From: Virgisporangium aliadipatigenens
GTDB taxonomy: Bacteria; Actinomycetota; Actinomycetes; Mycobacteriales; Micromonosporaceae
DNA length: 64,000 nt
Direction: 5' to 3'
NCBI RefSeq assembly: GCF_016863615.1
Contig: NZ_BOPF01000019.1
Location: 62,001-126,000 of the forward strand
Of this stretch, positions 11,121 to 19,194 are shown piece by piece (the stretch's first letter is position 1; each line of letters begins with the position of its first letter). A program made the translations under genes and the position numbers. The notes under the pieces are model-generated. The model worked only from the letters and a program-made list of their open reading frames with translations, searched no databases and was not told where the DNA came from.

Positions 11121-12338
11121 ATGATGGCCGCCACGACGGCGGGGCTGCGGGTGCGGCTGGCGATCGTGTCGCCGTACCCGCCGCGGCAGTGCGCCGTGTC
11201 CGCCTACACGCAGGAACTGGTGCGGGCCCTGGCGGTCGCGGCACCGCAGATCACCGTCTCGCTGTGGTCGGTCGACAGCACGCCGGTGGCCGATCACCGG
11301 CCGGACGTGGCGGGCGTCATCCCCGCCGCCGACCTCAGCGGGTACCGCCGAGCCGCCCAGAAGCTGATCCGGATCGGCGCAGACGCCGTCCTGGTCGTGC
11401 ATGAGCCCGGCCCGCACGCGCGACACCTGCTCGGCCTGACCGCCGAGCTGACCCGGGCCGGCGTTCCGTACCTGATCGCGCCGCACGAACTGCGGTGGTC
11501 CGTCCGGCCCGACCAGGCCGACACGATCGCCGCCCTGTGCCGGGAGGCGGCCGGCGTCGTCGTGCTGTCGGAAGCGGCCGAGAAGCTCGTGCTCGCCGCG
11601 CGGATGGCGCCGCCCGAGCGGATCGCCGTCATCCCCTACGGCGTGCCGCCGGAACTGACCCGACCGCCGTCGTCGGACGTGGACGTGCGCCCGGAACTCG
11701 CGTACCTGCTCGCCGACCGGGCGCCAGGGCCGTTGCTGGTGACGACCGGGCCGGTGCATCCGGGGCGCGGCGTCGACGTGGCCGTGGCCACCCTGCCGCT
11801 GCTGGTGCGCCGGTTCCCCGGGATCCGGTACGTGGTCGCCGGGGCCGACGACGACCTCAACGCCCCCCTGCCGGGTGCCCGTTATCGCGCGGTGCTGCGC
11901 CGGGCGGCGGCGGCCCGGGGCATCGACGAGCGACTGCACCTGCTCGACGCCGCCCTCGCGCCCCCCGAGACGGCCCTGCTGCTGCACGCCGCGTCCGTCG
12001 CGGTGCTGCCGGACCTGGATCCCGGGATCACCTCCTCCGCGCCGCTCGTCGACGCGCTGGCCGCCGGCCTCCCGGTGGTGACGACGGCACACCCCTTCGC
12101 GCGGGAGACCTCGGGGCGTGCCCCGGGCCACCTGGTTCCCGTTCCCCCGGCAAATCCGGAAGCCCTGGCCGAGGCGGTCGGTGACGTCCTCGACAAGGCC
12201 CGGCGGCGACACAGCCCCAACCGGGAGACGGACACCTCGGTCACGTCGGCCGAGCACCTGGCCGGACTCGTCCATTTTGTCCTGCTGCATCGACGGCACG
12301 CGGGCCGCACGACCGGGGCTCGCGCGACACACCGCTAG
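11121..12338 (+). CDS. Glycosyltransferase, GT4-like
   Basis: A protein of about 405 residues with a two-Rossmann GT-B layout. The N-terminal domain opens LAIVSPYPPRQCAVSAYTQELVRAL. A linker with VIPYGVPPE follows near residue 175. The C-terminal domain has LLVTTGPVHPGRGVDVAVATL and a nucleotide-sugar region around SSAPLVDALAAGLPVVTT. That is the usual GT4 plan, but the classic EX7E glutamate reads S-APLVDALAAGLP, so donor binding may be modified. The start is ambiguous among GTG 11118, ATG 11121 and ATG 11124. I use 11121 because GGAGG is 5 bases away. It lies 10 bases after ppdK in the same operon. Acceptor unknown. Confidence 0.75.
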   Translation: MMAATTAGLRVRLAIVSPYPPRQCAVSAYTQELVRALAVAAPQITVSLWSVDSTPVADHRPDVAGVIPAADLSGYRRAAQKLIRIGADAVLVVHEPGPHARHLLGLTAELTRAGVPYLIAPHELRWSVRPDQADTIAALCREAAGVVVLSEAAEKLVLAARMAPPERIAVIPYGVPPELTRPPSSDVDVRPELAYLLADRAPGPLLVTTGPVHPGRGVDVAVATLPLLVRRFPGIRYVVAGADDDLNAPLPGARYRAVLRRAAAARGIDERLHLLDAALAPPETALLLHAASVAVLPDLDPGITSSAPLVDALAAGLPVVTTAHPFARETSGRAPGHLVPVPPANPEALAEAVGDVLDKARRRHSPNRETDTSVTSAEHLAGLVHFVLLHRRHAGRTTGARATHR

Positions 12339-12347
12339 GAGGCCACG

Positions 12348-12533
12348 ATGGGACGGCAACTGTTCCAGTCCACGACGGCGACGTCCGATATCGCGCTCCG
12401 GCTCCTCCGCCTGGAGGAACGGGTCATGCTGTTGGAGGCCGCCCTGGCTCGACTGGCGGCGGAGACCACGACACCACCGGAGGTCCGACTTGGAGACGAA
12501 CCCGCTGACGGAGGCGCTCGCGACGGCCGCTGA
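12348..12533 (+). CDS. Small coiled-coil-like protein
   Basis: A 61-residue hypothetical protein with a strong GGAGGCCACG ahead of the ATG. Its middle (ALRLLRLEERVMLLEAALARLAAE) has leucine heptads consistent with a short coiled coil. The 3' end overlaps the following nitroreductase start by 44 bases. I do not recognise a family. It sits 9 bases after the glycosyltransferase and is probably an operon member. Confidence 0.55.
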   Translation: MGRQLFQSTTATSDIALRLLRLEERVMLLEAALARLAAETTTPPEVRLGDEPADGGARDGR

Positions 12534-13455
12534 GACGGCCGGCCGGGCCCCGTCCATCCACAACACACAGCCCTGGCGCTGGGTGGTCCGCAACGGCGCC
12601 CTGGAGCTGCACACCGTGCCCGAACGCCGGCTGCACGAACTGGACCCGGAGGGGCACCTGATGCTGCTCAGCTGCGGTGCGGCGCTGTTCCACGCCCGGG
12701 TGTCGCTGGCCGCGCAGGGCCTGTCCCCCACGGTCGAACGCCGGACCGCCGAGCCGCTCGCGGTGATCCGGACGGCGCCGGCGGCGGAGCCCGACGCGCA
12801 CGCCCGCCGGCTGGTCGAGGCCGGCCTGCGCCGCCACACCGACCGCCGACCCACCTCGACCACCCCGGTCGACCCCGACGCGCTGGCGGCCGTCACGGCG
12901 GCGGTGCGGGCGGAGGGCGAGCAGGCGCACGTGCTGCGCGCCGAGCAGGTCCTCGAACTGGCCGCCACCGTCGACCGGGCGGCCCGGGCCGAGGCCACCG
13001 ACGAGCGCCAGCAGGCCGAACTGGGCCGCTGGGTCGGCGGCGAGCGCCCCGACGGCACCGGCATCCCGGACGCCGCGATCCCCGCCGCGCCGCCGCAGAC
13101 CACGGTGCCCGGCCGCGACTTCGGCGTCACCGGGACGCTGCCGGTCGACGCCGGGCACGACACCCAGGCCGTCTACGCGGTCCTCTACGGCGACGGCGAC
13201 GCCCCGGTCGACTGGCTGCGCGCCGGCGAGGCGCTCAGCGCAGCCTGGTTGGAGGCGGTGGACCGCGGCCTGAACCTGCTGCCGCTGAGCGCACCGGTGG
13301 AGATCGCGCACACCCGGCAGCTGCTGCGCCGCATGCTCGCCGACGTCGGCCACCCGCACGCGGTGATCCGGCTGGGCACCGCCGACACCGCGACACCGGG
13401 GCCGCTGACCCCTCGGCTGGCGGCCGACCAACTCATCGACATCGTCACGGACTGA
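12490..13455 (+). CDS. Acg-family nitroreductase-like protein (TTG start)
   Basis: A 321-residue Acg-family protein with APSIHNTQPWRWVV near residue 23 and WLRAGEALSAAWLEAV near residue 240. TTG at 12490 is chosen because a perfect GGAGG lies 6 bases upstream and the resulting N-terminus and length match the paralogue at 4430. It closes the adhE-ppdK operon, which places a nitroreductase-fold redox protein with the fermentation genes. The start overlaps the preceding small ORF. Confidence 0.85.
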   Translation: METNPLTEALATAAETAGRAPSIHNTQPWRWVVRNGALELHTVPERRLHELDPEGHLMLLSCGAALFHARVSLAAQGLSPTVERRTAEPLAVIRTAPAAEPDAHARRLVEAGLRRHTDRRPTSTTPVDPDALAAVTAAVRAEGEQAHVLRAEQVLELAATVDRAARAEATDERQQAELGRWVGGERPDGTGIPDAAIPAAPPQTTVPGRDFGVTGTLPVDAGHDTQAVYAVLYGDGDAPVDWLRAGEALSAAWLEAVDRGLNLLPLSAPVEIAHTRQLLRRMLADVGHPHAVIRLGTADTATPGPLTPRLAADQLIDIVTD

Positions 13456-13491
13456 GACCTCCAGGCCTTTCGGCCCGGGCCGTCGGTCTCA
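13453..13491. terminator. Imperfect hairpin enclosing a box
   Basis: Arms TGAGACC and GGTCTCA bracket GC-rich inner repeats immediately after the nitroreductase stop. It could end the adhE operon. It also encloses the DosR-like box at 13463. Confidence 0.35.
13463..13476. promoter_or_regulatory. DosR-like box, one mismatch
   Basis: aggcctttcggccc, 89 bases ahead of the three-USP operon; it departs from the core only at the first base. Confidence 0.6.
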
Positions 13492-13565
13492 TCGCCTCTG
13501 CACCCGTCGATCCCGCACCGGCACCCTCATATTCGGGACAACCGATCCGATGTGAGGAGACCGCG

Positions 13566-14429
13566 ATGGAGCGCACAGAGGTCATCGTCGGCATCGACCG
13601 ACACGAATCTCACCGGGCGGCGCTGTACTGGGCCGCCGAGGAGGCGGCGCGGCGGGGCGTCGGCCTCCACGTGATCCACGCATACCGCATCGAGTGGCCG
13701 GACGCGGAGTACGCCACGGCCGAGACCGAACGCGTGCTCGCCGGCGAGGCGAAGTCGCTCATCGACTCCGCCCTGTACGACGCGCGCCGGCACACCAGCG
13801 GCCTCACCGTGACCGGAACGTTCGTGCGCGACGGCGCCGCCGGCGCCCTGATCGACGCCGGCAGGACGGCCGTGCTCACCGTCGTGGGCAGCCGGCACCA
13901 CGTCTCCGGGCTCACCGCCACGCTGCTGGGCTCCACGGCGCAGCAGGTCGCGTTGCACAGCACGGGACCGGTCGTGGTCGTGCGCGGCCGCAGCGAGACG
14001 AAGACCGGCCCGGTGGCGGTCGGCGTCGACGGATCGCCCGGTTCGTTCACCGCGCTCGGGGTGGCCTTCGAGGCGGCCGCCGCGCGTGGCGCCCGACTGT
14101 CGGTGGTGCGGGCGTTCCGGCCCGGGACGCCGGCGTGGCCGAAGGACGTTCCGCCGCCGGAGGTGCTCAACGCCGAGACCGCGCACGCGGCCCTCTACGA
14201 CGAACTCGGCCGCGCCGTCTCCACATGGTCGGAGAAGTTCCCGGATGTCGGCGTGGACCGGCTGGTGCTGCCGGGCGACGCGGCCAAGGTGCTCGACGAC
14301 GTGTCCACGGGCGCGCAGCTCGTCGTCGTCGGCTCGCGCGGGCACGGCGGCTTCGCCGGGCTGCTGCTCGGCTCCGTCGGCGGGCATCTCATCCACCACG
14401 CCGACTGCCCCGTGCTGATCGCGCGCTGA
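13566..14429 (+). CDS. Universal stress protein, tandem UspA domains
   Basis: A 287-residue tandem USP. Domain 1 (residues 1-145) starts VIVGIDRHESHRAALYWAA but its nucleotide loop reads GSRHHVSGLTATLLGST, lacking the second glycine of G-2x-G-9x-G(S/T). Domain 2 (150-287) has the canonical GSRGHGGFAGLLLGSVG. So one half is probably ATP-binding and the other degenerate. The start follows GAGGAGACCGCG. It is a close paralogue of the USP at 27591, including the same domain-1 change. First gene of a three-USP operon. Confidence 0.93.
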   Translation: MERTEVIVGIDRHESHRAALYWAAEEAARRGVGLHVIHAYRIEWPDAEYATAETERVLAGEAKSLIDSALYDARRHTSGLTVTGTFVRDGAAGALIDAGRTAVLTVVGSRHHVSGLTATLLGSTAQQVALHSTGPVVVVRGRSETKTGPVAVGVDGSPGSFTALGVAFEAAAARGARLSVVRAFRPGTPAWPKDVPPPEVLNAETAHAALYDELGRAVSTWSEKFPDVGVDRLVLPGDAAKVLDDVSTGAQLVVVGSRGHGGFAGLLLGSVGGHLIHHADCPVLIAR

Positions 14430-14469
14430 CCCGGCTCATCGGCCGGAGGTTCACCCGAGGGAGGTTGCG

Positions 14470-15390
14470 ATGGACAGCGGAGCCGTGGTCGTCGGCATCG
14501 ACGGCTCGCCGGCGAACTGGGTGACGTGGCGGTGGGCGACCGCCGAGGCGGCCCGCCGCGGTGCGCTGCTGCGGCTCGTGTGCGCCTACCGGGCGCCGTG
14601 GCCGTTCGAGAAGTTCATCACCGGCACCGAACTCGGCGACGCCGCCCTGAGCCGGGCGGAGACTGTCGTCACCGAGATGGTGTCGTGGGCACGTTCCGCG
14701 CGGCCAGGACTCGTCGTCACCGGCGAGGCGGTCTGCGGCGACCCCGCCGCGGTGCTGTTCGCGGCGCTGCACGGCAGCACCGTTTCGATGCTGTCCGCGG
14801 TGGCCCAACGCGCCGAGCTGCTTGTCGTCGGCGACCACGGGCAGCGCGGGTTCACCGGCAAGTTGCTCGGCGCGACCGGCCTGCACCTGGCCGTTCACGC
14901 GCGGGTGCCGGTGGCGGTCGTCCGCGGCCGGGCCGACCCCGACACCGGACCGGTGGTCGTGGGCACCGACGGCTCCCCCGGCGCCGACGTGGCGATCGGC
15001 ACGGCGCTGGAGGAGGCGAACCTGCTCGGCTGCGGTCTCACCGTCGCGCACGCCTACCCGGTGCCCGCACCGCCGTGGAACAGCGAGATCGAACCACTCG
15101 TCTACGACCCGCAGCGGCTGCGGGCGGCCGTGCGGGCTGTGACCGAGGAGCAGCTCGCACCGTGGCAAGAGAAGTTCCCCGACGTGCCGGTCGAGATCGT
15201 CGCGGCGCCGGAGGACGCCGCCGGACTGCTGGTCCGGCTGTCCCGGGAGGCCCGGCTCGTCGTCGTGGGCTCCCGCGGGCACGGCGGTTTCGCCGGCCTG
15301 CTCCTCGGATCCGTCGGGCAGAAGCTGCTCCACCACGCCGACTGCCCGGTTCTCATCGCTCGTACGTCCACAGGAGGTCGAGAAACATGA
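14470..15390 (+). CDS. Universal stress protein, tandem UspA domains
   Basis: A 306-residue tandem USP. Domain 1 has GDHGQRGFTGKLLGAT (the final S/T is replaced by A-T), and domain 2 has the canonical GSRGHGGFAGLLLGSVG. The strand starts are VVVGIDGSPANW and VVVGTDGSPGAD. GAGGGAGG precedes the ATG by a few bases. Its stop overlaps the start of the next USP (ATGA), so the two are translationally coupled. Typical cytoplasmic stress-survival protein; direct targets unknown. Confidence 0.93.
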   Translation: MDSGAVVVGIDGSPANWVTWRWATAEAARRGALLRLVCAYRAPWPFEKFITGTELGDAALSRAETVVTEMVSWARSARPGLVVTGEAVCGDPAAVLFAALHGSTVSMLSAVAQRAELLVVGDHGQRGFTGKLLGATGLHLAVHARVPVAVVRGRADPDTGPVVVGTDGSPGADVAIGTALEEANLLGCGLTVAHAYPVPAPPWNSEIEPLVYDPQRLRAAVRAVTEEQLAPWQEKFPDVPVEIVAAPEDAAGLLVRLSREARLVVVGSRGHGGFAGLLLGSVGQKLLHHADCPVLIARTSTGGRET

Positions 15391-15827
15391 CAGACAAGAT
15401 CATCGTCGGGGTGGACGGCTCCGACGGCGGCCGCCGCGCCCTGCGCTGGGCGATGGAGGAGGCCGCCCGCACCGGTCAGCAGCTGGACGTCGTCACGGCC
15501 TGGCACTGGGCCGGTGTGCAGGAGATGGCCCCCGCCGTCAACGGCCCGCAGGAGCAGCGCCACGTCGCCGAAGAGGGCCAGGCCCGGGACATCGCGACCG
15601 TTCGCGCCGAACTCGGCAGCCAACTGCCGGTCACCCAGGTGCTCGTGCAGGGCACCCCCGCCGAGGCGCTGACCGACGCCGCCCGTGGGGCGCGGCTGCT
15701 CGTGCTCGGCAGCCACGGCTACGGCCGGTTGCACCACGCGGTGCTCGGTTCGGTGGCCGAGGAGTGCATCCGGCTCGCCACCTGCCCGGTCGTCGTGGTG
15801 CCGGTGTCCGTCGCGGCAGCCGCCTGA
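15387..15827 (+). CDS. Universal stress protein, single domain
   Basis: A 146-residue single-domain UspA protein beginning KIIVGVDGSDGGRRALRWA, with the ATP loop GSHGYGRLHHAVLGS. Single-domain USPs usually dimerise to form the unit the tandem proteins hold in one chain. GGAGGTCGAGAAAC precedes the ATG, and the start is nested in the previous stop. It ends the operon ahead of a strong hairpin. Confidence 0.93.
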   Translation: MTDKIIVGVDGSDGGRRALRWAMEEAARTGQQLDVVTAWHWAGVQEMAPAVNGPQEQRHVAEEGQARDIATVRAELGSQLPVTQVLVQGTPAEALTDAARGARLLVLGSHGYGRLHHAVLGSVAEECIRLATCPVVVVPVSVAAAA

Positions 15828-15839
15828 AGCACCGCACTG

Positions 15840-15870
15840 ACGTGGCCCGGGACGCCGTCCCGGGCCACGT
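15840..15870. terminator. Strong bidirectional hairpin
   Basis: A perfect 14-bp inverted repeat with a 3-base loop, between the plus-strand USP operon and the convergent CBS gene. Confidence 0.8.
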
Positions 15871-15881
15871 TCCCGTAGCGC

Positions 15882-16493
15882 TCATGCGGCCGCGGCCGCG
15901 TCGACCATCCGCACGGTGCCGATGCCGGCGATGGTGCGGGCCATCACCGACACGACCGTCTTCTCCACGTCGTCGTCGAACACCCCGGTCACCGTGCACG
16001 CCCCGTCGACGACGGAGACGTTCCAGCGCAGGTGCTCACCCGCGTACTCGTCGAGCCGGTGCTGGAGTTCGGCGCGCAGCACCTCGTCCGTGCGCACCGC
16101 GGCGCGCACGACGTCGCGCCGGCTGACTATGCCGACGATCTGGCCGCCCTCGATCACGGGCAGGCTGCGGACGTTGCAGTCCAACATGACCTGCGCCACG
16201 TCCGAGATGTCCTCGGCCGGCCAAGCCGTGGCGACCGCGCGGGTCATCACATCGGCCGCCGTACGGGGACGGCTCGCCGGATCCGGCACCGGCCACAGGT
16301 GGGCGGTCGGATCCGCCGGCACCCGCCGGCGCAGCAGGTCCCCCTCGCTGACGATGCCGATCAGGTCACCGTCGGCGTCGACCACCGGCGCGGCGGTGAT
16401 GGCGTGGGTGGTCAGCACCTCCGCCACCGTCTCGATGGGGTCGTCCGGTCCGACCGTGTGCACCGGCCGGCTCATGATGTCACGTACTCGCAT
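15882..16493 (-). CDS. CBS-pair plus BON domain protein
   Basis: A 203-residue protein with two CBS motifs (residues 1-60: MRVRDIMSRPVHTV to GIVSEGDLLRRR; residues 80-135: ADVMTRAVATAW to GIVSRRDVVRAA) and a C-terminal BON domain (140-195: LQHRLDEYAGEHLRWNVSVVDGACTVTG). CBS pairs bind adenosine nucleotides and BON modules are associated with membranes. The ATG at 16493 follows GAGGAGGCGATCGCC; the frame is open upstream but lacks any better site. Convergent with the USP operon. Confidence 0.9.
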   Translation of the reverse strand: MRVRDIMSRPVHTVGPDDPIETVAEVLTTHAITAAPVVDADGDLIGIVSEGDLLRRRVPADPTAHLWPVPDPASRPRTAADVMTRAVATAWPAEDISDVAQVMLDCNVRSLPVIEGGQIVGIVSRRDVVRAAVRTDEVLRAELQHRLDEYAGEHLRWNVSVVDGACTVTGVFDDDVEKTVVSVMARTIAGIGTVRMVDAAAAA

Positions 16494-16521
16494 GGCGATC
16501 GCCTCCTCACGGCGTCGGATG

Positions 16522-16532
16522 TCCACTGTGGA
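16522..16532. repeat. Iterated palindrome TCCACTGTGGA
   Basis: Intergenic copy, about 30 bases upstream of the CBS gene start. Confidence 0.6.
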
Positions 16533-16589
16533 GCGCGGGAACGGCACATCCGCCCTCCCGATGGTGCGCGGCCTGCCGGCGGTCCGGCA

Positions 16590-16603
16590 GGGCCGGAATA
16601 CCC
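16590..16603. promoter_or_regulatory. DosR-like box, one mismatch
   Basis: gggccggaataccc, 96 bases ahead of the minus-strand CBS gene; position 10 is T instead of G. Confidence 0.45.
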
Positions 16604-16624
16604 GCGCCGGACGGGCCGTTCCCG

Positions 16625-16643
16625 ACTGTCCATAATGGACAGT
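16625..16643. repeat. Perfect 19-bp palindrome
   Basis: actgtccataatggacagt: nine-base arms around one base, lying between the nitroreductase stop and the CBS promoter region. It is an AT-centred relative of the iterated TCCAC-GTGGA palindrome and could be an operator or a weak terminator. Confidence 0.5.
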
Positions 16644-16649
16644 CCGGAG

Positions 16650-17654
16650 TCATGCCTCGCCGGGAAGTCCCACCACATCGCTACCGCTACGGCGGGCGCT
16701 GCGCGGCGGAGGTTCGGACGTCCCCGGACGACCGATCCGCATCGCGATCGCCGGAACGCCCGTCCAGGCGAGCAGCCGGCGCAACGCGGCCCGCGCCTGC
16801 GGCACCTCGACCACCTCGCTGATCGGCGAGGCCGCGAGGCCCCGGGCGGTCAGCGTCAGCCACACGTCCGACAGTGCCTCGCCGGCGGCCAACCAGTCGG
16901 CGCGCTCGTCGCCGCTCGTGGCCAGTACCGCGTACACCGTGCCGCCGTCGGTGCCGTCGCCCGCCGCGAGTCCCGGTGCGCGGCCCTGCGCGAAGTCGCG
17001 CGGCGGTACCCGGTGCCGGCCGGGGGCGGGCACGTCGTTCAGGGCCACGCCGTCGCCGCTGGAGCGCGCGCGGTCACTCCACTCGGTTACGTCGCGCGCG
17101 TAGGCGGGAATCTCCCGCTCGGCCGCCGCGGCCAGCGCCACGATCTGCGCGAACGACTCCACTTGCGCGGCCGTCACGAAGGTCAGCACGACGCCGTGCC
17201 GCCGGGCGGCGGCGCATAGCGCGTCGAGGTCGTCCGGTGCCGGCGGTGCGTCGGCGAACGGCCGCCGGTCCGTGCGCCGCCGGTACACGGCCTCGTACGC
17301 GGTCCGCTCCGGCGTCATGACGGGACCGAGCCGCAACCGCGCCACCAGCTCCGGCGCTTCGCCCGCGGGTAGCCGCGTGACGTGGCCGGCGAATCCCGAC
17401 GCGGCGAGTCCGGTCAACGCGTGGTGCAGAGCGATACCGCAGCTCAGCGTCTCCAGCCGGCCGGCCGGGTCCACCCGGTGCAGGCGACGGGCCGGGTCGA
17501 CCCGCAGTTCGACGTCGTCGTTGCGGACCCGCCACCGCCACGGCTGCGAGTTGAGGATCGACGGGGCCCGCAACGACACCAATGTCGCCTGCGTCAACGT
17601 GTCCAGCGCGGCACGCCCGTCGTCGACCTTCGTGGGAACCGTCTCGGGTGTCAT
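16650..17654 (-). CDS. Acg-family nitroreductase-like protein
   Basis: A 334-residue Acg-family member with APSILNSQPWRWRV near residue 31, YRRRTDRRPFADAP near residue 126 and WLAAGEALSDVWLTLT near residue 260. The last 25 residues (PPPRSARRSGSDVV) are slightly longer than in the paralogues. The start is ATG 17654 with only a weak purine stretch upstream. It is divergent from a GerW-like gene with three candidate boxes between them. The fourth Acg-type copy in the window. Confidence 0.85.
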   Translation of the reverse strand: MTPETVPTKVDDGRAALDTLTQATLVSLRAPSILNSQPWRWRVRNDDVELRVDPARRLHRVDPAGRLETLSCGIALHHALTGLAASGFAGHVTRLPAGEAPELVARLRLGPVMTPERTAYEAVYRRRTDRRPFADAPPAPDDLDALCAAARRHGVVLTFVTAAQVESFAQIVALAAAAEREIPAYARDVTEWSDRARSSGDGVALNDVPAPGRHRVPPRDFAQGRAPGLAAGDGTDGGTVYAVLATSGDERADWLAAGEALSDVWLTLTARGLAASPISEVVEVPQARAALRRLLAWTGVPAIAMRIGRPGTSEPPPRSARRSGSDVVGLPGEA

Positions 17655-17733
17655 CTGTGCTCACCGTCCTCTCCGCCGTACCGGCGCGGCGCCGGTGGGT
17701 AGCGAGCCTGCCGGCCGCCGGCACGGCGCACCA

Positions 17734-17747
17734 GGGCCGAACGGCAC
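17734..17747. promoter_or_regulatory. DosR-like box, one mismatch
   Basis: gggccgaacggcac, 79 bases ahead of the minus-strand nitroreductase; position 13 differs. Confidence 0.5.
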
Positions 17748-17781
17748 CGCCCGACGGGACCCCGGGACGGCCGGGGTCGCA

Positions 17782-17795
17782 GGTCCGGTCGTCCC
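17782..17795. promoter_or_regulatory. DosR-like box, one mismatch
   Basis: ggtccggtcgtccc, directly abutting the next site; 67 bases ahead of the GerW-like gene. Confidence 0.4.
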
Positions 17796-17809
17796 GGGAC
17801 CTTCTCCCC
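17796..17809. promoter_or_regulatory. DosR-like box, one mismatch
   Basis: gggaccttctcccc, 53 bases ahead of the GerW-like gene. The tandem arrangement with 17782 would allow cooperative binding. Confidence 0.45.
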
Positions 17810-17862
17810 GTTGCCCGCATCCCGCGTCCCCGCAGCCTGTTCACGTGAGGAGGGTGAGGACG

Positions 17863-18231
17863 ATGAGCGAACCGACGGTTCTCGACGAGGCGTGGGTGGA
17901 CGTCGCGCGGAAGATGGTCGGCGATGCCGGCGGCGGGGCGGTGTTCGGCCCGGCGGTGGTCCGGGACGACGTGACGATGGTGCCGGTGGCGCGGGTCTCG
18001 GTCTGGTCCGGCGGGGAGACCGCCGACGGTGGCGGCGAGCGGCCGGCGAGCGCGGCCCGGATCACGGCGCGACCGCTCGGCGCCCTGGTCGTCACGCACG
18101 GGAAGGTGTGCTGGCGCCCGGCCCTGGACGTCAACAAGGTGATCCTCGGCGGTCAGGTCGTGGCCGTGGTCGCGCTGCTCGTCGCGGGCGCGGTCCTGGG
18201 TTCCCGGCGACGTTGCCCGGGAACGGGCTGA
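17863..18231 (+). CDS. GerW/YtfJ-like protein with C-terminal membrane helix
   Basis: A 122-residue protein. Residues 1-100 follow the GerW (YtfJ) sporulation-protein pattern: a glycine-rich VFGPAVVRDDVTMVPVARVSVWSGGE, then ARPLGALVVTHGKVCWRPALDV. One membrane helix lies at about residues 96-115. GAGGAGGG precedes the ATG. The role is unknown in actinobacteria, where the family often sits with stress genes. Its stop overlaps the next start (TGATG). Confidence 0.75.
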   Translation: MSEPTVLDEAWVDVARKMVGDAGGGAVFGPAVVRDDVTMVPVARVSVWSGGETADGGGERPASAARITARPLGALVVTHGKVCWRPALDVNKVILGGQVVAVVALLVAGAVLGSRRRCPGTG

Positions 18232-18563
18232 TGGCGCACCGCCCGGCCGCACCACCGGTCGACATGAACGGTGACCCGTCCGCGCTGACCGTCGCGTGCG
18301 CCGTCGAGGGCACCACGACGGTGCTGACCGTGCGCGGCGCGCTCGACCCGCAGCGGTGCACCACGCTCTCCGACGGCATCGAGACGGCGTTCGCACTGCG
18401 GCACACCGGTGCCGTCGTCGTGGACCTCTCGGCCGCCGTGCCGATCCCGCTCGCGGCGCTGGCGCTGCTGCGCCGTTCCGCCGAGGAGGCGCGGCGCGCC
18501 GGCCGGAGCCTCATCGTGCGGCCGTTCCCGATCTCCGGCCCGACGGATCGGCCGGCCTGGTGA
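18231..18563 (+). CDS. STAS-domain-like protein
   Basis: A 110-residue protein whose core (TTVLTVRGALDPQRCTTLSDGI, then AVVVDLSAAVPIPLAALALLRRSAEEARRAGRSLIV) fits the STAS fold of anti-sigma antagonists. The usual phosphorylatable serine in the VDLS-V turn is present as DLSAAVPI, but the following threonine/serine pattern is poor, so regulation by phosphorylation is uncertain. It begins inside the stop of the GerW-like gene, hence coupled to it. No anti-sigma kinase is nearby. Confidence 0.65.
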   Translation: MAHRPAAPPVDMNGDPSALTVACAVEGTTTVLTVRGALDPQRCTTLSDGIETAFALRHTGAVVVDLSAAVPIPLAALALLRRSAEEARRAGRSLIVRPFPISGPTDRPAW

Positions 18564-18590
18564 ACCGGAGCCGGAGGTCTTGCGGGCGGC

Positions 18591-18604
18591 GGGTCGTTCG
18601 GCCC
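18591..18604. promoter_or_regulatory. DosR-like box
   Basis: gggtcgttcggccc, an exact match to the core with central TT, 61 bases ahead of the flavodoxin gene. Confidence 0.7.
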
Positions 18605-18665
18605 TTGGGGTGCCGTGCGCGGCGGAGCACGCTGGCCTCGACGTGAGCCGAAGGAGGGGACACAG

Positions 18666-19190
18666 ATGCGTGCCCTGGTGGTGTACGAGTCGATGTTCGG
18701 CAACACCCGCGCGATCGCGAACGCGGTGGCCGAAGGACTGGCGACCGGGATGCCGGTCGACGTGACCGAGGTGGGCGCCGCGCCCGCGACGTTCGACGCC
18801 GAACTGGTGGTGATCGGCGGGCCGACACACGCGTTCTCGATGAGCCGGCCGGCGACCCGGCGCGACGCGGCGCAGAAGGCGGACGGCGCGATCGTCTCGA
18901 CCGGCATCGGTGTCCGGGAGTGGCTCGACCGTCAACGCTCCACATTGGAGGGTCGGCAGGTCGCCGCGTTCGGCACCCGGATGGACAGCTTCATGTCCGG
19001 CTCGGCGGCGAAGTCGTTGCAGCGCCGGCTGGGCCGCCTCGGCGCACGCGTCGCGGTGCCGTTCGGCGACTTCCACGTCGAGGGGATGCAGGGACCGCTG
19101 CCGGAGGGCGAACTCGACCGGGCCCGCCGCTGGGGCGAGGTCCTGGCCGCCGCGGTGACCACGACCGGAACGACCGGAACGAGGAGGTAG
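18666..19190 (+). CDS. Flavodoxin-family protein
   Basis: A 174-residue flavodoxin-like protein. The FMN phosphate loop is clear at the N-terminus (VYESMFGNTRAIANAVAEGL), and a second loop reads VIGGPTHAFSMSRPATR near residue 60. It is likely a cytoplasmic FMN electron carrier that could replace ferredoxin. Pyruvate formate-lyase activase commonly takes its electron from flavodoxin, so PflA at 53615 is a plausible partner (inference). GAAGGAGGGG precedes the ATG. It is 4 bases upstream of a CBS/BON gene in one operon. Confidence 0.85.
   Translation: MRALVVYESMFGNTRAIANAVAEGLATGMPVDVTEVGAAPATFDAELVVIGGPTHAFSMSRPATRRDAAQKADGAIVSTGIGVREWLDRQRSTLEGRQVAAFGTRMDSFMSGSAAKSLQRRLGRLGARVAVPFGDFHVEGMQGPLPEGELDRARRWGEVLAAAVTTTGTTGTRR
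18939..18949. repeat. Variant iterated palindrome TCCACATTGGA
   Basis: A near-copy of the iterated palindrome inside the flavodoxin gene; the same variant occurs at 9368-9378 in ppdK. Confidence 0.35.
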
Positions 19191-19194
19191 GACG

